A stretch of 64,000 nt of DNA from the NCBI GenBank assembly GCA_037975125.1, contig CM075852.1, forward strand, positions 11,814,814-11,878,813. Direction: 5' to 3'. Of the stretch, positions 1 to 15,030 are shown in pieces. The DNA is from Latrodectus hesperus. Its lineage: Eukaryota > Arthropoda > Arachnida > Araneae > Theridiidae. The notes under the pieces were generated by a model, which worked only from the letters and a program-made list of their open reading frames with translations, made no database searches and was not told the origin of the DNA. Positions within the stretch are counted from its first letter, which is position 1; every line of letters begins with the position of its first letter. The translations under genes and the position numbers were made by a program.

Positions 1-1361
1 CAAATATCATTGATATTTGCCATTTGGACATTTAATAGATATTGGAAGGAAATGCTTTTTTCTGGTAAAAATAAACAATTGTCATTTAATTTTGATTTCT
101 TTTGTTTTTATGGGCTAATTAATAAATTAGAGCTTATTCTTCATTATTAGTTGGGTTGTAATTTTAATACCCTTATCAGTCAATTCATTTATTCGTTTTA
201 TTTTCACTTCTGATCTCTTCCTTGTTTTTTAAAACTATTTTAACTCTAAATTAAAAACACTAATATTGAAACTTGATTAATATTTTTTCGCGCGAAATTT
301 AGTATATCTCGTTAGTTGTATACATAATTCATTTTTTTAATTCTATGTTTGGCTAACTTTTTACTTGGATTTAGGGAACAGGATACCTTTTCTTGTTCTT
401 ATAATTTTGTAATATTACTTTGATTAGTAGTCCATTTCAGAAATTGTGAAGTCTTCAGTTTATTCTGCTCTCGTAACTTGTTTGTTAGATGTATGTAAAG
501 TCATAATTACATCTGTTATTTTCCAGAAATATGATTTATCTGATCCATTTTACTAACATTAATAGGAGAAAAATATAAACTTATAGAGTTTTGTTCTCTC
601 TTTATGTCCTGCAAGTGAACTTGAAAGTTTTCCAAGGACCATACCTTTCGACTCTATAAAATGACCTTTTACATGTAAAAATATTTCCTAAAATGCAAAA
701 ATGTAGATATTCAGTATCAAATTAGTTGATTAAATTTTTAATAAAATAAAAAAATTTTTGAAAAATATTTCTTTTATGTTTTTTAATTCCGAGTAAAATC
801 AATGTATTAAAATGAATAGTTTAATTATTTTAAAATTGACACATTATCGAATTACTCCAAAGTACAGATATACAAGATAAAATTTGTCTTATATTTATTT
901 TCATATATTTGTGCATATGCATTTATAACATATCTAATACTATGATTTATTTTATTATTCGAATATCATCAAACTATTTCCTAAATGTTTTTTTTTTTTA
1001 ATTCACGAGAATTTAAATCATTAGCACTATTAATATCGAGGTAATATAATATTACTATTATTAATAAAGGTTTTATAAATAAATTTGAAACGTCCTGAAA
1101 ATACTTGATTTTCTTCATTTATGTATGATTCATAGCCAAATGGAAATATATGATCTACTTTTATGATAGCATATGTGAAACTTTTGTTTATTTAAGCAGA
1201 AAATAATAATCAGTTTTTTTTAATAATATTTGTAAGAATTTGAAATGAATTTGAGTTTCTGGTATTTGAGACATCAAACATTAAAGAATACGCATTATCG
1301 CATTATATATTTATGTTATTATACAGTAGATTTACATGCAATCCGAAATATTGAATAAAAA

Positions 1362-1364
<3 letters not shown>
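1..1364. other. AT-rich DNA without a recognisable gene
   Basis: Very AT-rich sequence with many stop codons in all frames and many T and A homopolymer runs. I see no gene, RNA or transposon here. Confidence 0.7.

Positions 1365-1421
<57 letters not shown>
1365..1421. repeat. (TA)n microsatellite
   Basis: Uninterrupted TA dinucleotide run of about 57 bp, lying 40 bp upstream of a SINE copy. Open frames across such tracts translate to Tyr-Ile repeats and are not genes. Confidence 0.98.
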
Positions 1422-1423
<2 letters not shown>

Positions 1424-1460
1424 CAAAATGATAAATTTGATCCTATAAGCTTATCTAATG

Positions 1461-1719
1461 CCACCCACCCTGTCTAGTAGTCAGCGTGCCTTACTGCGGA
1501 TAGGCAGGTCCTGGATTCGAATCCCGATTCGGGCATGGATGTACTTTCTCTCTCTCCTGTCTTTGTCCTTTCCTTGTATGAATGGGTTGTGAATGGTTGC
1601 CTACCCTATAAACGGGTCCTTATAGCATGTGTGTACTGAGGAATACCAAATTACTGTTCGGTTGAAAAAGTGGAGCAGCGCATCCCATATTGCCAGCCTA
1701 GCTGGGACAAAATAACAAC
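1461..1719 (+). mobile_element. tRNA-derived SINE, family A, tail type 1
   Basis: The head resembles a Glu/Asp-type tRNA: a box A-like TCTAGTAGTCAGCGTGCC and a box B GGATTCGAATCCC. The tRNA-unrelated body starts with GGCATGGATGTACTTTCTC and has a TCTCTCTCCTGTCTTTGTCC stretch and CCCTATAAACGGGTCC. The 3' module (TACTGAGGAATACC to GCCTAGCTGGGAC) ends in a short AAC-rich tail. The same head and body recur at 8110-8367, 51871-52178 and 61152-61414, which makes the repeat assignment firm. The target-site duplication is not clear here, so the ends are approximate. RNA polymerase III would be the expected transcription system for such an element, with mobilisation by a LINE. Confidence 0.9.
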
Positions 1720-2615
<896 letters not shown>

Positions 2616-3219
2616 CAAGAAAATCATATGCTTTTATATAATATTTATGTTTTTAATCTTGATACCTATTTAAAAATTTACATAAATTTAATCACATTTG
2701 TTAATCATGAATTTTCAAAACTATGATGTAACACAAATTATTTAATCTCTGTTATATCCCAATTTCAATTTTGTAAAATATGATGCCATTTCTACAGTCA
2801 TTATATTGTACATAAATCATTTCATGAATTATGTTATTTGTATTTCTTTTTTATTTTGAATTCTTAACATTGTTAAATTACTTTACTTTATATATTTCCC
2901 TCTAACTTTTTACTTTTCCTAACTGTTAATTCATTAGATGTTTATTATACTTAATATAATTTTATTTTTTTAAAATTAATTCTTGCTGGAAAGAAGCTGG
3001 ACGTAGATATTATTTCTAATAAATTGCATAGAATAGTCGAATATTATATCACACTAATAGTACATTCAATCACTCAGGTTTCTTAAAACTGTCTTTTAGA
3101 AAATAAAAATACAAATAATTAAAATTCTCTCAAAGTTTTTACATCATTCAAATATACATGATTAAATCTTCCATTCCTAAGTATTTTTCCAAAATATTTG
3201 TGTTCTGCCATCAAGCAGA

Positions 3220-3700
3220 AAGTTCTGAGTTCCACACATCCATCCATCTTCGCAGGCAGGCTTCCTGAGAGGATGGCTCAACAGGAGATTCAAGTGGAAG
3301 TGGGATGCCACGTAAGAGGAAATATTTAAGTTATTGATTAATAAACATGGAATGGCAACAAAGGAAGAAGCTGTTGTCCTTCTTGAGCATTTGCTCCTTG
3401 AGTAGTCATTCCATTCGAGAGGATCGTTAACATGGCAGGCTTTGAGATGTGGACGTTAACTCATCCGATATTTCAGAATGTTATGCTAAGGCCATTTTGA
3501 CTGCGAAAGAAGACCGTCTTGACCTGGTAGCAAGGGACGGAAGTGCGATCAGAAAAAGCTTTTTTCGCTCAGAAAATTGCTGGAGCAGAACCATTAAGGA
3601 TGGGTTTTTTCTCGTCGAATCACAAACCAAAACGAACATTCACCCCCACTTCATGTCGTGGTATCTGTCAACTCTAGTGTCCACTCTCTGCCATTAACCC
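3220..3700. promoter_or_regulatory. GC-elevated island, candidate conserved non-coding element
   Basis: Base composition rises clearly above the AT-rich surroundings. The block has a Sox-type AACAAAGG (about 3357), an NKX-like CTTGAGTAG (about 3398) and a nuclear-receptor half site TTGACCT (about 3518). An 82-codon plus-strand frame (3449-3697) crosses it. It has no motif I recognise, no paired splice sites and no start context, so I treat it as a chance frame in less AT-rich DNA. It could instead be an exon fragment or an old repeat. Confidence 0.35.
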
Positions 3701-5389
3701 CCTTCTTTTTTTTTTTTTTACATTTTACCTCACAATTTGGCCATTTTTTTCAATATTCCTCATATTGACTAGAACCTATTGTAACACGAAATTGGAAAAG
3801 GCTTGAAAGCAGAAGACAGATAATGACACATTGAAAGATAGCATAGCAAAACTAAAAATTTTGAGCACAAGAAGGGGGAATTGCCACCAGTTTGAAAGTA
3901 TAAGAAAAATACCATTAGAATTCACAGATGGAAATAAAATGAAGATAAAAAAATTTTCAATTATTAATTTGTCCAAAATAAATAACTGCGGGAAGTTTTT
4001 ACAAAAAAATCATTTTCTTTCGAAACAATTCATCCTTTTTTACCAATATCAATATTATTTCAGCCATTACTTAAAACAACTTTCGTTTTTCTTAAGTACA
4101 GACTTCAAGGAGTGCTCAAAAATTAGGCAAGAGGGCAAATAAATCTCGTTTAAACAAATGCAACCTCACCTAAGTCTTTACTGAAAAGTGTAGTAATTAC
4201 TAACTTAGATGTGTAAGAAACATTTCTATTATAACTTAATTGCTATGTAAGCACGATTCTCTTTTTTTGTTACAAAGAGCTATTTTTATTTTTAACAAAT
4301 TAATCATGATTGTTATGTAAAATAGATCTGTACGGAAAAAAATAATGTACTGAAAAAGAAGAGAAGATTTTTATTCCCATAAAATTTCATTCAACACTTC
4401 CTTTCTAAAATATTTTCGACAAGTATTGTAAAATAAAAATTTTAAATATTTATACTCAAATTTTTAAGTTTTATGAATAATAAAAGTATGTCCAATTTTA
4501 AATTTCATTAATTTTTTCACAATTTTCTTCGAATAAAGATATTGAAATAAGATTGTTTCGGATGAAACGCCTATAAAATAACTAAAATTATTATTCGAAA
4601 TCATTTAATTTTTTTTTTAGTATTATGTACATTAGTTAATAAGTTGACGTTGTTTTCCTTTAAACTTTTTAAGTAATCAGTTACACTAAATTTAATAAAG
4701 GCCTATTCTGTGGATAATATATTTACAATAAAATAAAATTTTAATAATTGTGTACAACACATTAGTCTCTTTGATTAAAATTTTTATTTTAAACACAATT
4801 TTTCAGAGAATTTATTTATCGTAGAATTTACAACTACTTAAGAAACAAGATTTTTTAAAAAAACACACAAAAAAAGAACTTTCATAAGAATATCTGTATA
4901 AAAACCTTGCACAATTAGAGATATATCACTTATAAATGTATATATTTTTTAATGGAATTCACTTGGAGAAAAAGCTTTTCTGCTTACCTTTGAACTCGTT
5001 CTTTCCTTGAAAAATAAATTACTTAAAAGTATTTGATTCTCGTAACATTCCAATATTTTGAACAATATAATAACTTAGAAGTTTCTTTGCATTTGTGTTT
5101 TGTGCATATATAATGTATGATTGTAGAATGCAACAACTAAAATAATCCATTGGAAACCAAACTAAGCGTACAGATAGAAATGAAAGGAAAATTACCACAA
5201 ATGAACTAATTCACAGCTTTGGTGGTAAATAATCCAACTTTAAATCACTAATAAGCAGCGGAAATTTTATTTCGATTGATTTAATCTTTGGATCCGTATG
5301 TGGAGATGATTTTATTAACAGAAGTCGAAAGAAGGTATTTCCGTCACTAAAACTACGAATCTATTGAAGTTCTTTGTTTAACCACTCAT

Positions 5390-5880
5390 AAAATTGAGAA
5401 GGAGAAAAAATAAAAGGAGAGCACAATTTCTTGAGGGAGTGGGTTTGAGAAAGGCGTGCGAAAATCGTGATTACGATTTGTCGATAAACGACCCAACGTG
5501 ACCTAACCGTCCCTAAGCAGTTTATTTCCTTGTACAATCCCGAACTTTCTTGTTTTCTATAAAAAGGGGACTTTTCAGGGATCGAGGAACGTGGCAGGAA
5601 TGAGGAATATATGTCTCTTTCGAAGAAACTGAAGAATCAATTAGGAGACGGGAAAGTCATGCCAATTTTATTGGTTCGCAGCAGTCTCCTGTATCAGAAA
5701 GTTATCAAAACTAAAATCTTATTTACGACGTCCGTGTTTCCGAAAGAGAGAGTTAAAACTGTCAGGGAATGAGACATTCTCTGGGCACGATGGACCGAAT
5801 TTTACGACCCGCCGAAAAGAAATTTAGTCTGTTGCAATCTAATGATTGATGGTTCTATGTGTCAACATCTGCCTTATGAG
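5390..5880. promoter_or_regulatory. GC-elevated island with TATA-like box, candidate enhancer or alternative promoter
   Basis: An isolated island ends just before the largest TA tract. It contains a near-palindrome AAATCGTGATTACGATTT (about 5462), CGATAAACG, a nuclear-receptor-like TGACCTAACC (about 5499) and a plus-strand CTATAAAAAGGGG TATA-like box (about 5558). An ATTGG (inverted CCAAT) lies near 5671. No convincing downstream exon follows. The density of non-repetitive, GC-bearing sequence is what marks it; the function is inferred. Confidence 0.35.
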
Positions 5881-5940
5881 GCTTTTGCAATTAACAACCA
5901 ATAACTTTTGATCATTTTTGAAGGGTCAAAGTACGCCAGA

Positions 5941-8096
<2,156 letters not shown>

Positions 8097-8109
8097 AATC
8101 CACTTTGAT

Positions 8110-8367
8110 GTTGTTGTTGACGTGTGTCAACTAGGCTGCTGCTCCACTTTTCCAACTGAACCCTAATTTGATGTGGAGTCCGACTTCCTCAGTACACACA
8201 TGCCATAGGGACTCGTTTATAGGGTAGGCAATCATTTACAACACATTCATACACAGAAAGGACAAAGACAGGATAGATAGATAGAGATAGTACATCCATG
8301 CCTGAACTGGGATTCGAAACTCCCCATCCGTAGACAGGCATTCTGACCACTAGACAGGGCGGGCGGC
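8110..8367 (-). mobile_element. tRNA-derived SINE, family A, tail type 1, complete with target-site duplication
   Basis: Read on the minus strand, this is a 258-bp copy with the tRNA-like head (TGTCTAGTGGTCAG, box B TTTCGAATCCC) and the family body. Its 3' module is CTGAGGAAGTCGGACTCC to AGTTGGAAAAGTGGAGCAG, with an (AAC)n tail. A perfect 13-bp direct repeat, AATCCACTTTGAT, flanks it at 8097-8109 and 8368-8380. This is the target-site duplication expected of LINE-type insertion and fixes both ends. Confidence 0.95.
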
Positions 8368-8380
8368 AATCCACTTTGAT

Positions 8381-11300
8381 CATACTCAAATTTCAACTCA
8401 AATTCGCAACTCAAGTTCCATAATATATAAACTTAACTACATTATTCATTATATGGACTTTGAGTCAAATACATTGTACGCTAATCAATGCAAACAATGT
8501 TCTTGTCAGTGCCGTTAAAAATAACCTCCTTTATAATTGATAATTAGATATTTTAATTTGAAAAAGCAGGATTCGATAAGAATTTACAGGATCATCAAAT
8601 GTAAGATTTCCTGAACACGAATGTTAAGATTGCATTATAAATTCCGATATTACAGTAGAGTATATCCACTCTATTATAATTTTACCTTCTAACACGTCAT
8701 AAAAAATAACCTCCCTACCGAGAATATATACTTATTTGAAATCTAAATCACTTAAAGTTTAAAGACCGTAATTTTTAATTTTATGTCATCTAAATAATGT
8801 TTTTAATTTTTTTTCTAAAAATGACAGGTACAAGTTATTACATTCTAAATTAATGCATTGAATAATTCGATTTATATTATCATATGAACATATAAAAATC
8901 AATTTTATTTTAATTGCATTTTCAATTTATTTCTGCAGATAAAAAGCATTTTTGTAGAAAAGGTTCGAAATGGATCCATTTTTCCTTATTTTTAAATTCC
9001 TCCAGAGAGCAGAAAGTCAAATTATTTCATTAAAAATGAATTTTTGATAAATTTTAATTTTAAAATAATGTAATTTAAATGCATTAAAATTCTAAACTAA
9101 CTCAAAAAAATCCAATTTCGAAATTAAAAAGTATAAAGAGAATTTCATGAATTGTGAGTTTTTGTTATTCATTTTTTTATTTAATATTTTCTTCAGTAGA
9201 AAAAAATTATAGATTTATATACCAAAGAACACATAACATAAAAGAAATTTTGCAAATACTTTTGCGCTTCGTTAAATTGAAATTTTGAGCACACGTGTAA
9301 CGAAGCAATATCGCCGAGTAAACAAGGATTAAACAAGGAATGTTGGGTTGCCATTTTTTTCATTTTCTCTATTATTTTCTTTTTACATATTGTATTTATT
9401 TTAAATAAAAAATATTTCATTGATTACATCATTTTTCTCAAAATAATTTTTTAATGATTTTCAAAACTCATTTATTAATGAAGATGTCTGTCTATATTTA
9501 AATTTTTTGATATTTTTCAGTTTGATTTCTTTGCGATTACAAATAATAATAATAATAATAATAAATAAATGAATAAATCGTTAAACAAAAATAAAATGTG
9601 TGCGATTTCGAATTTTTTTTTATTCCTGATTGTTAGTCAGTTTAAGAAACATAATTACTTTTAAGTTTTAAAATTGTTATTGATTTATGTAAACAAAATC
9701 AGCTAAAAATAATTTGTTTTTTACTTTAATAAATAAATACCAGAAATTTTAAGTTACTATTAGACTTTATCTGAAATTTAAGTTATACAAATTCGAATAT
9801 TCAAAAATTATTCAATTTGGATGAATATTTTTCTTCTATCCATTTGTATTTAATATAAAGGCTCATTTAATACAGATTGATGAATCATTTAATATGGAAT
9901 TTTTCTTGATAAAGAAATGCGATTTTTTAGAGGCACAACTAAGCAATTCTATCTTACATGTTTAAAAAAAACCCACCAAAATCTAAGCTGATTTGAAAAA
10001 AAAAGTTATATATTAACAATTAATGTAAGTAATTATATTTTCAAACTGAATTAGAATGCGTATTAATTTATTCATTGATATGTCTTCAAGCGTGTATCTA
10101 GATGAGATAAGATTTTATGGAGTTAAACTCAAAAATTAGAACTTATTGAGTCATTTTTCAACCTTCTTATTAATGTTTTTTCACAATATATTATTTATTG
10201 AAATCAAGATCATATCTAATATCAATAAAAATGTCTCATGATTATAATTCTAGTGCTGCCATCTGTTATCGATACGAGAATATAATATTTATACCTGTTA
10301 TATATGAAACATGAAGAGTTCTTATGTTCTATGTTTTAGAGTCATCTTGCTATTTTATTAAATAAATTTATATTTCATTATAATATTTTAAAAATATAAA
10401 TTATTTAAATCAATATAAGGTTACATAATCTCATTATTTATGTTGAATTTTTAACAACGATGGCTTATGATCAAAAATAATTATAAGAGATAATTTTAAT
10501 GATGTGATTTACTTCGTATTTATTAATTACCCGCATTTTTCTTGACAAACTATCTAAATCAAAATACAGCATTTTTTTACTTTTCTCCTTTATTTTAATT
10601 TTAGCTACTTTTAATAAAATAGTAATAAATTTTATTGTCGTTAAAAAAATTGATTTTTATTTCATAATATGCTTTAATTTTATAAAAAAATGAAAGCAAC
10701 ATAAATGAAAGAAAAATAATTAGATGGTTAAAAGTGTCAAAATGTTTTTATTTTAAGTCAAAAGCGTTTTTTATCATTTTATTTTACTTTCATTCAAAGC
10801 ATCAAAATTTTTCCCTATTTTGGACTTTTCAAAACATTATTATTTTAGTGTACCTTTCAAGAAGATAACTTAAATATATATAAGTCGATATATTTTAATC
10901 GTTATTGATCTCATATCAGACAAATGAGATTGGTAAATTGACAGGCTCGATGAGAAAATATCACATTTACCGATTTACCGGGACAATAAAAAGGATCCTG
11001 AAACTTATACTTCTTTAAATTAACCATTTTATTATGTACTGTTGTTTAAGGTCGGAAAGTTTACAGTACAGAAATTTAAAATATTCACCACTATAACTGA
11101 TAAGTTAATTTCATTGATATATTTAAATTTGTGCAATAAATCTAAGTATTTTAAATAATTAAATATAAAATATCAATCTTTGTTTGCAATGAAGATTTGT
11201 TGACGTTTTATTATTTTAAATGATTATTACTAGTATCATTTGTATACAAGCAATATTTTGTTATTATTTTTTTTTACTATAGGTATATTGAAATCTAAAT

Positions 11301-11680
11301 TCAATGCTTTCTATAGTTTTCTAATAAGGCTATAATTTTATGGTGAAAATTTTGATGGTAAAAATAGTTAAAATTCAGATTTTTTTTAATTGGATCCATT
11401 TCATTTTAAACGAGTATATTGTTGTGACTTTGACTTAATAAATTCTGTTAATACTTCTTGGACCATTGTATGTGGAACTTAATTCACTGGATGTGTGGCA
11501 GAATATCATCAACAAAATTGCTTTCATGAATAAGTAAAAAACTTCCCGAAGTTTGGAGCAAAAAAATATATCTCCTCTCAGCTATAATGAGGCTTTTAGA
11601 GTTGTAATTGTCTAATGTCTACTTCTTTTGCTTTTCTAAAAGAGCCTTTTATACTGAAAATGCATTCGACAAAACGGTGA
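8381..11680. other. AT-rich DNA without a recognisable gene
   Basis: About 3.3 kb with no supported gene. A short (AAT)n run sits near 9542-9566. Otherwise only homopolymer-rich AT sequence. Confidence 0.6.
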
Positions 11681-11689
11681 ATCCTACAA

Positions 11690-11990
11690 ATTATATTTAT
11701 TCGCTCTTCTATAAAAGCCATGGAAGTACCCAAATCAGCGTGATGTCTTGTTCCTTGGCCTAGTCAGCAACAGGCGGTTGTGCAGATATTGCGTGCCAAG
11801 AAGTTTCCAAGAGCCGCATATTAATGGCTTCACCGGAAGCTCCATTCATTCATTCATTCATTACGTCAGCTTACTTCCTCTGTTTGTTTCGGAAGCTCAT
11901 TCTCTCTCGGCTATCCTATAACTCGTGCGTCCACCTTCAACTTGAATCCAGCAGTCCAACCTTGCCTTGTCTGTACTATCTTTCAGACTG
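11690..11990. promoter_or_regulatory. GC-elevated island, candidate conserved non-coding element
   Basis: Contains GCAACAGGCGG (11767-11777) followed 10 bp later by ATTGCGTGCC. The same two blocks lie adjacent in the island at 21421-21442 (GCAACAGGTGG then ATTGCGTGACC). Also present are a POU-like GCATATTAATG (about 11816) and an ATTACGTCAG CRE-like site (about 11860), with a short ATTC tandem run. The 60- to 70-codon frames crossing it on both strands look like chance frames. Function is inferred. Confidence 0.35.
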
Positions 11991-14680
11991 TCAGGCGCCT
12001 CATGATAAACAGGACGATTAAAGGAAAGATACTTCAGAGGATATGTAAAAAAAAAAAGGATTATATATCGATACTTCATTTAACTTATTTACCACGCAAT
12101 AATCAATTAATATTTTGTCTGTGTCTATCTTTGCAGCACGCATGCTCAAATTGAGGAAACGGGGAAATGGAACATTAATTGTTCTTGTTTAAGATGAATA
12201 GAGGCAAGAAAATTATGAACATATTGAAGGGGTTTGTTTTTTTTTTAAATCGAAAAACTTGTAACACTTTCTTATAAATTGTGATCCAGACTATACATAA
12301 AAAATGCTATTTACTTATAATCTGTGATTATAATTAGTAACTGCAACTGAATTCAGCTATTTTTAAAATATATTGATATCTCAAATAAAAAAGACTAATA
12401 AAGAAATTAAAACACTGTTAAATAATCGAAATTAAAAAAATTTATTTAAACATTTTTAAAAAATTGAGAAAGTAACTTAAGTTTAATAGTTCTATATTTC
12501 TAATTTAAGAAAAGCTTATTAACTTATTAAAATTAATCTATTAACTTTTAGACATAAATAAACCAAACATTACCACTCTTTTGATCGGCAAAACACTTTA
12601 CATTCGCAAAATCATTATGTTACTCTTTATTAAAAATTTACCAAGATTTAAATAAAGTCAAAACCATTGCGTGATAGGATTTCTGAAATATAATACTTCT
12701 TTAGTTAATACTAATAACTTAATCCCAGATACCAAATATTTAACTATTATGATTGTAGAAAATTAGTCATTCTATGGTTTCATGTAATGTGAATGTGTTC
12801 CAACATCATAATTTTCTTGAAATAGTTCTTAAAATTGTTCTTTTCTTAAAATATATCTTAAAAATTGAAATATAATGGAAATAAGAACTGAGAACATCAT
12901 ATAAATGTTTAGTTCCATTAATCTAACATTCCTGTTTTTTCTTTTTTTTCATTTCATTTTTTTTTAAAAATAATAAATGACAGCATTTGTTAAGGAGTTA
13001 ATAATTAATGATTTTTCAAGTTTAAAGTGTTTTTAGGGTAGACTCAGTTTAGAATATATTTTTCATTCTTAAACTATCAATTAAAATATGAATTTCTCAG
13101 GAACTTAAGTTTTGCAGCTTAATCTTTCCCTTTATAAATTTAAGCATATGCCTTTATTTAGTGGAAGATTTTAAACATGACCTTCTAAGATCTTTATCTG
13201 AGCAACCGTTGCTCGCTAAGTAGAATTTTGACAAAGGAATAAGATATCAACTATTATGTACTTTTTAATTTTAGTGTATGGCAACTTTGCGCACATATAA
13301 ATATACCTACATTATAAAGTAAATATCCATTTACGAATTCTGCTACAGAGTTACAATGAACAATAATAAAAACAGCTAAATAACTCCGTAATATCTTTCA
13401 ATTTAATCGTTTTAAAAAAAAATTATGGCCTAATGTGCTAGTCTTTACTTTACTTAACCTGTATTCAAAATACGTATGCAAAAAGAGAAGGAAGTCATTA
13501 TAGCAGGCAAAGTCGGTTATAACTTTAATGAAATAAATGCATTAGGATAAAATTTATGAAATAGATGATATTTGATGTGATGTTAAAATGGCAAATCAAA
13601 ACAAAAATGTGAACCCTCCTTGGTACTGAGGAAAATGCTTAAAATTTTCCCTTTTCACAATATCCTGAGAGGCATTGCATGTCTTGACATAAATAAGCAA
13701 ATTAAATTTCCATTTGAATTGGTTTCATTTCCAAGAAGCAAAATAATATTATAAATACCAGTATGGGAAATACTAGTTACCAAGTATAAAGCTGTTGAAA
13801 AGAAAAAATTCACAAATTTTTCATATGAATTATATTTTTTCAGAAAAATTTTTGCATTTATATTTATTTACTGTATGCAAAAATATTCATTACAATTATC
13901 ATTTTTAAGTAATAATTTTTTTCCAGCTGAATAAGATATTTTATTTTTTTCATAAAAAACGGTAATTAATAAAATGCGTAGTACTTAGTCTTGCATACTG
14001 AGACATTGCTCTTCTTTTAAATATGTTACTATAAAAAGAATTATTCACAAATGTACTCTTCACAGTTTCCACATTCAAAATTTTATAAACGTATTCTTCC
14101 ATTTATAAATACATACATTTTCAATATATTGTAAATAGTATTTTTGAAGTTTCACTTTACTATTTTGTAAATTAATTTCATTCAATCAAATTTTATGCAT
14201 TTGATTTCAATTTGCTTTTAGAAAGTGTTTCATTAAATAAACAAAAATTGTTTTTATCATGGTTTATAATGTAATATGTGTGGCTGATGACATATGATAT
14301 TTAATGCCTAAGATTCAAATGTCCAAATAAAACAAGATATTTCAAGATGTATGGAAATTAGATAGTTAAAAAAAATTAGCACTATATTACTTAATGTTTC
14401 AATATACTTTTCAATTCAACATTTACGAGGAAAAACAGTTTTGGGGAATATTTTAATGCTTAATGCACACAGAATGTGCTTGAATATTTGAAGCCATTGC
14501 GTTGTTTAAACATCAAACTGAACAAAAAAATGTCTATAAAACTTAAAAAGAAATGCTTATATCATATATGAAGAAGAAAAGATAAATGAAAAGAAGGGAA
14601 GATTCTCTTCCTGGAATCCAAAACAAATAATAACGATAAAAAAATGAATTAGGTGGATTTTTATATTCGAAGGAAACCTA
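11991..14680. other. AT-rich DNA without a recognisable gene
   Basis: About 2.7 kb of AT-rich sequence with stops in all frames. A short palindromic GAGCAACCGTTGCTC lies at 13200-13214 but has no supporting context. Confidence 0.55.
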
Positions 14681-14689
14681 AAGAAATCT

Positions 14690-15030
14690 TCTTTTGTGAT
14701 TAGAAGCCACGCGACCATAAAGAGAGCTCCGCCCACTCTTTTGTGGCCATAAAGGATTTTTTTCTTTCTTGAATTCTTCAGTACAATGAATATGGGATAA
14801 AGAAAAGTTTCAGTTGAATGATTAGGTAAGCTTGCCAGAGAGATTCTGAATTGTAGAGTATCATCTCAGAAAAAAAAAACGTGGTGAAACTCTTCCTGTT
14901 TGAAAACATATACATTTGAGATGTTGGGAAAAATTCCATTAAGTGTTATTCCATCGCCTTCGTATGTATACACACTGATGAATCTAAACTACCGCAATTC
15001 TGTAAGGTCATCTTCATACGAAAGGCGTCT
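14690..15030. promoter_or_regulatory. GC-elevated island with paired CCATAAAG sites
   Basis: CCATAAAG occurs twice within about 40 bp (14714 and 14747), either side of a GC box-like CTCCGCCCAC. CCATAAA read in reverse is TTTATGG, a posterior-Hox (Abd-B) type site. Further along, CGCCTTCGTATG (14955-14966) and CATACGAAAGGCG (15015-15027) form an imperfect inverted repeat around a loop of about 48 nt. No coding frame is evident. A regulatory role is inferred. Confidence 0.3.

Noticed and set aside
11824..12154. Overlapping 60-70 codon frames around 11.8-12.15 kb
   Set aside because: Three mutually overlapping frames on two strands with no motif; best explained by reduced stop density in the island.
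13200..13214. GAGCAACCGTTGCTC palindrome as an RFX-type X-box
   Set aside because: The half sites are in the wrong orientation for a consensus X-box, and the surrounding sequence is ordinary AT-rich DNA.
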